From an uncultured Eubacteriales bacterium (GTDB lineage: Bacteria > Bacillota > Clostridia > Oscillospirales > Acutalibacteraceae): 46,067 nt of DNA. The stretch's first letter is position 1, and each line of letters opens with the position of its first letter. The notes under the pieces were generated by a model that ran no database searches, was not told the DNA's origin, and saw only the letters and a list, made by a program, of their open reading frames with translations. Made by a program: the position numbers and the translations under genes. The DNA lies in NCBI GenBank assembly GCA_900315285.1, contig OMYO01000022.1:1-46067 (forward strand), read 5' to 3'. This document shows positions 33,087 to 40,275 of the stretch, piece after piece.

Positions 33087-33668
33087 TCACGAAATCACAA
33101 TATCATCCAAACTCCGCTTCGGCACATAGTGCACATCATTCTCATCGCGATAATAATTGATATTCCCGTCCTCCGGCACCTCGGTCAGCACGATCTTTTC
33201 GTCCGGTTTTCCGAAGGCAACCACCAGCAGAGGCTGCAGGTTTTCGGCCAGGTCAATGGCCTTTTTCAACTCGCCGGCCGTAAAGTTTCCTATCATGCAG
33301 CCGCCAAGCCCTTCCTCTGTGGCCATGAGCAGCATAGCTTCTGCCACAATGCCGACATCTTTCTGATAGCGCTGCAAGTTTGCGTCTATATCCGTGTCCT
33401 GGCAGATGACAATGAACGCCGTCGGGCAGTGTCCCGGGTGCGGAAGCTGCATGTCTGGGAGTGCGCGGGCCCAGCGGGTCTGGGATTGAACGGTGGCTAC
33501 ATCGCCCGGCTGGCAGGCAACAAAATATTTTAATGGTTGGCGATTCACGCTCGCCGCGCAATACCGCGTCGCCTCCACATACCGCAGCAGCTGCTCCTCC
33601 GTAAAGCGATATGACTCATCATAGCCCCGGTAGCTGCGGTCCTTTTTCAGTAATTCCAAAACAGTCAT
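33087..33668 (-). CDS. Nitroreductase-family protein
   Basis: A 193-residue FMN nitroreductase-family protein. The flavin-binding N-terminus is diverged (KKDRSYRGYDESYRF in place of RRSIRxF), SVNRQPLKYFVAC is the second contact, and EGLGGCMIGNFTAGELKKAI and LVVAFGKPDE are typical of the family. It converges on the dehydrogenase operon and is preceded by a palindromic terminator. Substrate unknown; flavin-dependent reduction is inferred. Confidence 0.87.
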   Translation of the reverse strand: MTVLELLKKDRSYRGYDESYRFTEEQLLRYVEATRYCAASVNRQPLKYFVACQPGDVATVQSQTRWARALPDMQLPHPGHCPTAFIVICQDTDIDANLQRYQKDVGIVAEAMLLMATEEGLGGCMIGNFTAGELKKAIDLAENLQPLLVVAFGKPDEKIVLTEVPEDGNINYYRDENDVHYVPKRSLDDIVIS

Positions 33669-33725
33669 TGCAATGTCCTCCCATCTCTTTGACTACAGCA
33701 TACCATAATTTTCCGCCAAAAATTA

Positions 33726-33762
33726 CGACGAGCTCGTTATAACGAACTCGTCGCATTTTTTG
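33726..33762 (-). terminator. Palindromic bidirectional terminator
   Basis: CGACGAGCTCGTTA and TAACGAACTCGTCG (33726-33753) form a near-perfect 28-bp palindrome flanked by A/T runs (AAAAATTA before, ATTTTTT after). Related by its ACGAGTTCGTT words to the terminator at 23466. It ends the CAP gene at 33779. Confidence 0.8.
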
Positions 33763-33778
33763 CATCAAATTTTCGTGT

Positions 33779-34594
33779 TTAGCCGTTGTTGTCGGCTGCC
33801 ATCTTGGCGGCCTTGATCATGGCGTCGGTGGCCATGGCTGCGCCGGAATTTTCGGCGATGTACTTTGGTGCATCAATAATAGGCACCTCAATAAGCTGAG
33901 TGACAACACCACCCATACCCATGGGAACGGACGTCGGCTTTTTACCTTTTCCAGCCACATGACCAAGCAACTCAAGAACACAGGCAGAGCCTTTCTTATT
34001 CAGTGTGCGGAATGTGCCAATTCCAACATAATTGTTCGAAGGGATCAGCAGGCAGGCCCAGTGTCCAATGTTTCCCGTAGTTTTTCCAGTAATGGGATCC
34101 AGATACTGTTTCTCGCCTTCCCAGGTTTTCAGGCCAGCCAACAGGCCAAAATCGCCCGCACAGTTCTCGCCCATAGATGGAACATCCTTGTCGTAGACAG
34201 CATCCCAACAGGGAGAACCATCCGGACGGTTATGATCAATTCCGACACTCTCGGACTGAAGTGCTTCCTCTGCGGCGCGGGTCTGGGCAATCATCTCAAG
34301 CTCGCCGGACCAGTGAATGGGTCGATAATCCGTTGGCTTCAGATGATATTTGTTGCCGTTCAGCGTGAAACGATAATGCAGATTGCAGGCCTCTTTCCGC
34401 CAAGCATTGATTTCTGCAACAGCAGCTGCTATCTCATCCGTCCGAAACTCACCCGGCACTGCAATAAACGTATTCCCCGGCTTCGGCACCAGCCGATTCG
34501 ACGTCCTCGTCAACGCTGACGCCGGCACAGCAAACATGGCCGCCAACAACGTGGCTGCACACAGAATGGCAACTAATTTCTTCCAGTTTTTCAT
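33779..34594 (-). CDS. Secreted CAP-domain protein
   Basis: A 271-residue exported protein with signal peptide WKKLVAILCAATLLAAMFA and cleavage after VPASA. A good CAP/SCP domain spans about residues 55-215: AVAEINAWRKEACNL, WSGELEMIAQTRAAEEA, a HNRPDGSPCWDAV segment (first His), SMGENCA and a GHWACLLIPSNNYVGIGTF segment (second His). The C-terminal 50 residues are Gly/Ala-rich. GGAGGAGA lies upstream of the ATG. It is the third CAP protein in the window and the one with the clearest active-site-like residues. Confidence 0.88.
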   Translation of the reverse strand: MKNWKKLVAILCAATLLAAMFAVPASALTRTSNRLVPKPGNTFIAVPGEFRTDEIAAAVAEINAWRKEACNLHYRFTLNGNKYHLKPTDYRPIHWSGELEMIAQTRAAEEALQSESVGIDHNRPDGSPCWDAVYDKDVPSMGENCAGDFGLLAGLKTWEGEKQYLDPITGKTTGNIGHWACLLIPSNNYVGIGTFRTLNKKGSACVLELLGHVAGKGKKPTSVPMGMGGVVTQLIEVPIIDAPKYIAENSGAAMATDAMIKAAKMAADNNG

Positions 34595-34657
34595 AGAAAT
34601 CTCCTCCTAATTTGGAACTTCAATTAACAGACGGCCCCAAATTTGTGGGCGATTTAA

Positions 34658-34685
34658 AGCCGGCCGGGATTTCTCCCGACCGGCT
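34658..34685 (-). terminator. Terminator of the ferritin gene
   Basis: AGCCGGTCGGGA pairs with TCCCGGCCGGCT (one G-T pair) around GAAA; on the minus strand TTTAAATC follows. Confidence 0.75.
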
Positions 34686-34714
34686 CCATTTCTATAAAAC
34701 TTGTTGGATAATTC

Positions 34715-35227
34715 TTACAGTACCAGCGACGGTGCAGAATAGACGCGGCCCTGAAGCTCCTTGTTGAGCTCATAGAGACCCTTGGCGTCGTTTCCGAAGA
34801 GCTCAAACTTCCGGATGAGATCCTCGGAGTTCATCTCCTCCTCACCCTGCTCCTTAACAAACCAGTCAAGGAACTGCATGGTGCGATAATCCCTAACCTC
34901 ATCTGCAGCAGCATAAATAGTGTTGATGAGGCTCGTGACATACTGCTCATGGGCAAGTCCAGCCTTGAGGGCAGCCATGGGGGAGTCAACTTCCACATCC
35001 GGCTTTGCAATCTCGGTAAGAGTGACTTTCACGCCGTTATTGGTGAGATACTGCCGCATCAGCATGGCGTGATCTCTCTCCTCCTGTGCCTGAATATCAT
35101 ACCAGTTGGCGAAGCCATCCAGTCCCATATCATAGTAATAGTTGGCAAAATCAAGATACAGATAAGCCGAATACAGCTCCTTATTGACCTGCTCATTGAT
35201 GAGTCCCGAAACTTTAGCGTCTAACAT
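34715..35227 (-). CDS. ftnA: Ferritin
   Basis: A 170-residue non-haem ferritin that stores iron as a 24-mer cage. The four-helix bundle and ferroxidase ligands are visible: EQVNKELYSAYLYLDFANYY (first Glu), YDIQAQEERDHAMLMRQYL (E-x-x-H) and FLDWFVKEQGEEEMN. AAGGAGG lies 9 nt before the ATG, and a hairpin terminator follows the stop. Single-gene transcript on the minus strand. Confidence 0.97.
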   Translation of the reverse strand: MLDAKVSGLINEQVNKELYSAYLYLDFANYYYDMGLDGFANWYDIQAQEERDHAMLMRQYLTNNGVKVTLTEIAKPDVEVDSPMAALKAGLAHEQYVTSLINTIYAAADEVRDYRTMQFLDWFVKEQGEEEMNSEDLIRKFELFGNDAKGLYELNKELQGRVYSAPSLVL

Positions 35228-35379
35228 GAAAAGAACCTCCTTCAGTTATACATGGGTTACTACGAGAATGATTATACCACGATTCCCCTCCGCTTGTAAC
35301 GCCCCTATAATACGTTCATGCCCCGAGCCGAAGCCCAGAGCATGACGGTTGAAAGAAGTATTGGAAATTAAGAAGTTGG

Positions 35380-35838
35380 TTAGTTAATAGTGGAGAAAGA
35401 AGTCTCAAGCTGAGGAGAGACACGAACTACACCCAGTCTACCACCGAGAGATACATTCGAATCAAAATTCGGAACAGCAGCATATTCATCATTGCTCGGT
35501 ACTGCAGTTAAATAGATACTATTCGGGTAGCGATCTGCTCTAACCGACATAGTAAAAGTCGCATTTCCGTTCTCATCAACATATGCATAACTTTTTCCAT
35601 CATAATTTTTACTGGAAGGAACTCCACTTGTTTTCAAATAATAGAAATGAACCAAAGCACCTTCTGGAATTGTTCCCAGCGTAGTATCTGTAACATGGAA
35701 GGAAGCTCTATATACATAAGTTTCCGGAGTTGACGAACCAAAAAGCAACCCCGCTGCATTCGCAGTCATGCACCCAAACACACCGAACATCATAGCAACC
35801 GCCATCAGGATGGCGACAATTCTTCTAGATTTCTTCAT
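35380..35838 (-). CDS. Small secreted protein, beta-rich
   Basis: A 152-residue exported protein: signal peptide KKSRRIVAILMAVAMMFGVF with cleavage after TANA. The mature 125 residues have alternating strands (ETYVYRASFHVTDTTLG, ALVHFYYLKTSG, SYAYVDENGNATFTMSVRAD), compatible with an Ig-like or carboxypeptidase-regulatory-like beta-sandwich; no family is certain. The start at 35838 has GAGGAGA upstream; an ATG at 35892 would place 18 charged residues before the signal peptide. It contains one chance copy of GCAGTTAA. Confidence 0.7.
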   Translation of the reverse strand: MKKSRRIVAILMAVAMMFGVFGCMTANAAGLLFGSSTPETYVYRASFHVTDTTLGTIPEGALVHFYYLKTSGVPSSKNYDGKSYAYVDENGNATFTMSVRADRYPNSIYLTAVPSNDEYAAVPNFDSNVSLGGRLGVVRVSPQLETSFSTIN

Positions 35839-36014
35839 CGTAATGTTCTCCTCTTTTTTTGAAATTTCAGGGCACTCTCTCCTGCCCTTCACCTACAAAG
35901 AACAAAATTTCACTGATTTGGTTCACTTTTAACTCAACTTTTTTGAAAAGTACTGAAAAAGCCACTTTGAATGAACGGTCGTTTCGGCCTCTGTGTGACT
36001 CAGTTTCTATTTAA

Positions 36015-36038
36015 TTTGAATCAAATCCTGCTATATTT
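36015..36038 (+). promoter_or_regulatory. Promoter/operator of the toxin-antitoxin operon
   Basis: A palindrome TTTGA-A-TCAAA (36015-36025) lies just before an extended -10, TGC-TATATT (36029-36037), which itself precedes AGGAGG and the ATG at 36057. Autoregulation by the antitoxin at this palindrome is likely. Confidence 0.5.
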
Positions 36039-36056
36039 GAATTAGGAGGAATCAAA

Positions 36057-36359
36057 ATGAAGACAATTAGTATCCGCCTTTCCGATGATGACTACAAAGC
36101 ACTTGACGCCATGCTCCGCGAAATGGGCCAAACCCGCCAGAGCTTCTACGAAACCTACACCAAAACCGCCCTTCGCGAGCGGCGAATCCCCTTTATCATC
36201 AAAGCCCCGCCTCTGGATACCCGCCGACAGTTGGACCGCTCCGAGGCTTTTCTGCAGCTGGAGAAACTGCGCCAGGAAGCTGCCCGCCTCGAGTCAGAAT
36301 ATCAACAGCATCAAGAAATAGAGGAAGCCTATCATGAGAAATACGGCTATACTGATTGA
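36057..36359 (+). CDS. Ribbon-helix-helix antitoxin (RelB/DinJ-like)
   Basis: A 100-residue protein. Residues 1-45 match the DinJ/RelB ribbon-helix-helix: MKTISIRLSDDDYKALDAML as the DNA-binding strand and helix, then GQTRQSFYETYTKTALRERRIPF. The C-terminal half (SEAFLQLEKLRQEAARLESEY) is a long helix that should wrap the toxin. It overlaps the downstream PIN gene by 26 bp, the standard order antitoxin-toxin. AGGAGG lies 9 nt before the ATG. Confidence 0.85.
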   Translation: MKTISIRLSDDDYKALDAMLREMGQTRQSFYETYTKTALRERRIPFIIKAPPLDTRRQLDRSEAFLQLEKLRQEAARLESEYQQHQEIEEAYHEKYGYTD

Positions 36360-36747
36360 TACAGAGGTGCTCCGAGGGTACCTGCTGAACAACCAAGATG
36401 AATACCTATACAGCGTCTCCGAAATTCTACGCATGTGCGCAAAAGGTGAAATCCTCGGCTACTATGCGATTCACTCCCTTACCGACCTCGAACGCACCAT
36501 TCAAAATTGGCCTCCTGACAAACGCCGTTCTGCACTCCAATCACTTTGCTCCCTCCTCGCCCCTGCCAGCACAGACAGTAACTCCATACAGGCGGCCATA
36601 CAAGAACCAGGCCTTGACTCTGCGTTGCAAGCAGCCTGCGCCGAATCTGCGAACTGCGACTTCCTTGTTACAACAGACCTCAGTGCATTCCGCCGCTCCC
36701 CGGTCCCTGCTATTACACCCATCGAATTCATCGAGATTATGACATAG
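36334..36747 (+). CDS. PIN-domain toxin
   Basis: A 137-residue PIN-domain protein, probable ribonuclease toxin of a type II toxin-antitoxin pair. Acidic metal-binding residues appear at ILIDTEVLRGYL (Asp9 region) and DFLVTTDLSAFRRSPVPAITP near the C-terminus, as in VapC relatives. The central helices (SDSNSIQAAI...) are variable. The start lies inside the antitoxin gene, with translational coupling likely. A hairpin terminator follows. Its partner here is RelB/DinJ-like rather than VapB-like. Confidence 0.82.
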   Translation: MRNTAILIDTEVLRGYLLNNQDEYLYSVSEILRMCAKGEILGYYAIHSLTDLERTIQNWPPDKRRSALQSLCSLLAPASTDSNSIQAAIQEPGLDSALQAACAESANCDFLVTTDLSAFRRSPVPAITPIEFIEIMT

Positions 36748-36748
36748 A

Positions 36749-36788
36749 AAAATCCACTGCATCGCCAACCGATACAGTGGATTTTCCC
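36749..36788 (+). terminator. Intrinsic terminator
   Basis: AAAATCCACTG (36749-36759) pairs perfectly with CAGTGGATTTT (36775-36785). The loop contains CATCGCC, a partial dispersed-motif copy. Confidence 0.75.
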
Positions 36789-36891
36789 TTTTTCATTCCA
36801 GCATCTCTATGCTGCTTTTAAAGAGTCTGACACCGTCGCCAGACTGATAGAATCATCAGGGACCGTCTAAAGCGGCTTCGCCCTGTTGTCC

Positions 36892-38166
36892 TTATTCTTT
36901 GCCGGGGATGCCCTCTTCGTCAAAAATGAATACGGAGCGAATCAGCGAGTCGACACCAGCGCGAATGGTCTTCGGGTCGAGGTTATCCGGGGTATCGAGA
37001 CGGGTGTGATAGTAGCGGGCCGGCGTCGGATCCATGGCAGCCAGGAGAACGGCCTTCATGCCGCCCTGTACCAGTGCGGCTGCGTCGGAGGAGCCGAAGA
37101 ATACATTCAGATATGGCAGATCAAGGCCTGCCTCCTCGGTGCCCTTCTTCAGGACAGCCGTGGCATCCGGATCAAGATGAACCGTACCTGTCATATCACG
37201 GTTGTAAACGCCCATGTCGTTGTAGTCACGGAGCGTATCAATATCAATGGCAATGGTTTCTACGCCGTCTTCTGCGGCGAACTCAGCGCTGTGCTTCTTG
37301 GCGAAGGCCTTCGCACCGCGGAGACCAGCTTCTTCACAGGCAAAGGAAATGGACTCAACCTCAGTGTGCTCGAAGCGGATATCGTTCTCCTTGAGGAAAC
37401 GCATGACGGACATGGCGGCGAACACGCCGGTCAGGTTGTCGTTGGCACCGGGAACGACCAGTTTCCAGTGAACGAACATGAGGGCCAGAACCATGGCGGG
37501 AAGTGTCACAAAAGCCAGAACCAGCATGATGACATGCATGGCACCGGGGTTAACGCCGACACCGCAGAGAAGCAGGATGTCCATGACAAATGTGACAACC
37601 ATCATGATGATGGCATAGGCTGCGGCAAATACCATGCAGTGGCCGCCGCCCAGATAGGTGAAATACCACTCGTATGCGGAGTCAACATGACCGCCGAGAA
37701 TGATACGGCGTTTGACCTCACCGGAGGCCTCGCGTTTACAGACAACGTTGTAGGTATCCTTCTTCGGGAAAACCGGATCCATAAACTGTTTATACAGCAG
37801 GAACTCGAAGAACATGAAGACCAGGCAGAATACCGATGCCACCAGCATGATGATGTTCAGTGCGGTGGAGTTAAAGACGCCGAAAAGCGTCAGGATAAGG
37901 AGGATGGCGTTGACCATGATAATGGCTCCATCGCACGTGACCCAGCCCATGAAGGCTTTCGGGTGAAGCGAGAACGGCTCCTTCTTGATATCGTCGGCAA
38001 TGTCCTTCATGTCCTCTGCCACGAAGTCCTGTGCCTTGTGTTCGGACTCAGAACCGGACTCACGGGAACCAATGTCCCCAACCACTTTGTGGATTCTGTC
38101 ATCCACATACGAGGTATACTTGTCCAGCTGTTCGTCGTAGTTTTCTACGACCTCATTTGGTTTCAT
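36892..38166 (-). CDS. Membrane-embedded M28-family peptidase
   Basis: A 424-residue protein with M28 (aminopeptidase Y-like) zinc ligands: His160-Asp162 in ILGGHVDS, Asp243 in PGANDNLTG, Glu278-Glu279 in SFACEEAGLRGAK, and His in YYHTRLDTPDN near the end. Unusually, hydrophobic helices occupy residues about 80-125 and again about 175-235, the latter between the first and second metal-binding motifs, so the catalytic domain is interrupted by membrane segments. The start at 38166 has GGAAGGAGAGAGG upstream; 38232 is an out-of-place start in the promoter. It probably trims peptides at the membrane. Confidence 0.85.
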   Translation of the reverse strand: MKPNEVVENYDEQLDKYTSYVDDRIHKVVGDIGSRESGSESEHKAQDFVAEDMKDIADDIKKEPFSLHPKAFMGWVTCDGAIIMVNAILLILTLFGVFNSTALNIIMLVASVFCLVFMFFEFLLYKQFMDPVFPKKDTYNVVCKREASGEVKRRIILGGHVDSAYEWYFTYLGGGHCMVFAAAYAIIMMVVTFVMDILLLCGVGVNPGAMHVIMLVLAFVTLPAMVLALMFVHWKLVVPGANDNLTGVFAAMSVMRFLKENDIRFEHTEVESISFACEEAGLRGAKAFAKKHSAEFAAEDGVETIAIDIDTLRDYNDMGVYNRDMTGTVHLDPDATAVLKKGTEEAGLDLPYLNVFFGSSDAAALVQGGMKAVLLAAMDPTPARYYHTRLDTPDNLDPKTIRAGVDSLIRSVFIFDEEGIPGKE

Positions 38167-38197
38167 TTGCCCCTCTCTCCTTCCAGAGAATAATTTT

Positions 38198-38228
38198 CTA
38201 CATATGTAGTTATTATAGAGGGGGCGAT
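38198..38228 (-). promoter_or_regulatory. M28 promoter region with palindrome and dispersed motif
   Basis: On the minus strand GTGAATCGCCC (38232-38222) lies 4 bp before a TATAAT (38217-38212); no good -35 is present. A perfect palindrome CTACATATGTAG (38198-38209) follows, between -10 and ribosome site. Confidence 0.5.
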
Positions 38229-38278
38229 TCACTTTTCTATTGTATAAAAGTTATCCGCATCTGATGCCACACTCGTCA

Positions 38279-38833
38279 CTATTCCAGCACCTTCATCCCA
38301 GTCACCCATATTCCGTGGACCGTACGGGCAATTTCATCAATGGGTTCCCGCTCTCCATTGTTGTGCCACATGGTCAGGGATGCAATGACCGATGCCACAT
38401 ATGCCTGCAGGATATATTCGCGGTAAGGGTGCTCATTCATCTGGGGGAACACCTCTGCCAGCACCTCAGAGAACTTTTCCGTAATCATTTTTGAAAACGT
38501 CGGATCGTTCTCCAAAAACAGAAACAGCCGATCTGCATTTTCCCGGATAAACCCGGCCGCCTCCCTGGCGACCTCATCAAAGCTTACCTTGGCAAGCTTC
38601 TCCGACAGTTTCTCACACCGCCCGCTAATATCAGCAATGAGCTCATTTTCCATGGTCTTCTGCAGATCCAGGATGTCGGTATAGTAAGCATAAAAAGTGC
38701 CCCGGTTGTACCCGGCCACTTTCATGAGCTCGCTGACACTCGTCTTCTCGAAGCCCCGCTCCCTGACGCAACGCATGTAGGCCTCTTCTATATTCTGCCT
38801 TGTAATGGCCGTCTGTTCCAGTTTCTTATTCAT
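38279..38833 (-). CDS. TetR-family transcriptional regulator
   Basis: A 184-residue regulator. The DNA-binding domain is intact: TRQNIEEAYMRCVRERGFEK, then TSVSELMKVAGYNRGTFYAYY as helix-turn-helix. The C-terminal two thirds (NELIADISGRCEKLSEKLAK onward) is the ligand/dimer part and shows no known ligand. The start at 38833 has AAGAGGG upstream; an ATG at 38923 would add 30 unrelated residues. It lies upstream of, and on the same strand as, the M28 peptidase gene, but with a separate promoter region, so its target is uncertain. Confidence 0.85.
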   Translation of the reverse strand: MNKKLEQTAITRQNIEEAYMRCVRERGFEKTSVSELMKVAGYNRGTFYAYYTDILDLQKTMENELIADISGRCEKLSEKLAKVSFDEVAREAAGFIRENADRLFLFLENDPTFSKMITEKFSEVLAEVFPQMNEHPYREYILQAYVASVIASLTMWHNNGEREPIDEIARTVHGIWVTGMKVLE

Positions 38834-39088
38834 AGCCGTACCCTCTTGAAATAATGCGACAAATGGCCCCGCAATTGTTGCTTGATGAACCGTCGCTCGT
38901 CTGTTAGCATTACGATACAACACGTTGTTGGATTTTGTCCACCCTTTCTTATGGGCGATGCACTGATCTCATAACCCAAAAAGAAAATAAAACATCTCCC
39001 AAAAAGTCCCCGTCTATTTTTACGAAAATCCGTAATAATAATTAAAAAAGCGGCCCGCTCCGCGGTTCGCCTCAAAGGAAGGGTTCTA

Positions 39089-40126
39089 ATGGATATGACA
39101 CGTACAATACGGCGAACAATGGCTGCGATGCTGGCGTTCCTCATGGCGGTATGCTGCTGCGTGCCGTGTGTGACGGTGTTTGCAAAATCCACTGGTCATG
39201 GTCGTACGGGTGACCTGTCAGATATATTTGATGATAAATACAACAACATGGCCCATGAATATTTTGGCGAGATGGCATGTACACATCTTGATAAACCAAC
39301 AACAGATGTCAGCAAATTTAATGACCCTGAAGCATATATGGCAGTAATGAAAGATGTTGATGCGTGGCTTGAGGATGCACCTAAGAATGGTAGTGATTAT
39401 GACAAAGAGAAGTTTGTCTATGACAAGATTGCTACTACCTGTACATATAAGATGAATGGCTATGGTTGTGATGGAACCGTTGGTGCTGTTCAGGCAATTC
39501 TGTATAACCATGGTGGTATTTGCGACACATTTGCTAAAGGGTTTAAATACTTCTGCAATATGCTTGACCTGAAGTGCTGGTATGTTGACGGGAAATGGGA
39601 TGGTGGAAACCACGCGTTCAATATTATTGAATTAGATGGTAAACGCTATGTTGTAAACATGACTGGTGCAGTTAGCGTTAATGATAAGCCTGCTACTGCA
39701 GTAGATTATTCTCACATGAACATGTCTAAGAAACAGGCAGAACGTATGGGCCTCACTCTTAGCGACTGGAGTAAGAAATATGCCACTGATTGGTCTGATT
39801 GCAAATATGATGACCAAGACTACTTTAAGAAGAACAATCTGTATTTCACATCTTATGAAGCCATGAAAGTCGCCTTGCCCGCCATCATCGCCAAGGCTAA
39901 CAATGAAGGCAAGCCGATTGTCAGCGTGGAGTTCCCACAGAATGATATTGGTGACGCAATGGCGAAAGAAGCTGATAACAAGCTCTTTGCTGGTGGCGAA
40001 ATGAATGATGTTATCAAGAAGGCAAATCTTCTGACTCCGTATCCTGTACAGGCAAATGTCAGCTACGGTGCTAACAAGAACTTCTTTGGCTTTATGATTT
40101 CCAGTAGTCATGTTCCAAAGGCATAA
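39089..40126 (+). CDS. Secreted transglutaminase-like protein
   Basis: A 345-residue exported protein: signal peptide RTMAAMLAFLMAVCCCVPC with cleavage after VFA. A transglutaminase-like domain covers residues 100-195: Cys145 in HGGICDTFAKGFKYF and His175 in GGNHAFNIIELDGK. The third triad position, normally Asp in a W-x-x-D-x-T pattern, is Asn190 in YVVNMTG, so activity may be altered. The C-terminal 130 residues are unfamiliar. Codon use is clearly more AT-rich than in the neighbouring genes, as in the next gene. GAAGGG precedes the ATG. Confidence 0.8.
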   Translation: MDMTRTIRRTMAAMLAFLMAVCCCVPCVTVFAKSTGHGRTGDLSDIFDDKYNNMAHEYFGEMACTHLDKPTTDVSKFNDPEAYMAVMKDVDAWLEDAPKNGSDYDKEKFVYDKIATTCTYKMNGYGCDGTVGAVQAILYNHGGICDTFAKGFKYFCNMLDLKCWYVDGKWDGGNHAFNIIELDGKRYVVNMTGAVSVNDKPATAVDYSHMNMSKKQAERMGLTLSDWSKKYATDWSDCKYDDQDYFKKNNLYFTSYEAMKVALPAIIAKANNEGKPIVSVEFPQNDIGDAMAKEADNKLFAGGEMNDVIKKANLLTPYPVQANVSYGANKNFFGFMISSSHVPKA

Positions 40127-40154
40127 CCATTCTCAGATATACACATGATAAGTG

Positions 40155-40188
40155 GACTCGACACTCCTGTGAGTGTCGGGTCTTTTCT
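40155..40188 (+). terminator. Strong intrinsic terminator
   Basis: GACTCGACACTC (40155-40166) pairs with GAGTGTCGGGTC (40171-40182) across CTGT, followed by TTTTC. Confidence 0.9.
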
Positions 40189-40275
40189 TTATTCAAACAA
40201 TCACCATTCACCCATATTAATTGATGAATACGATTCACATCAACATCTGTTGATTATTAGAGGAGGAATTCATCA

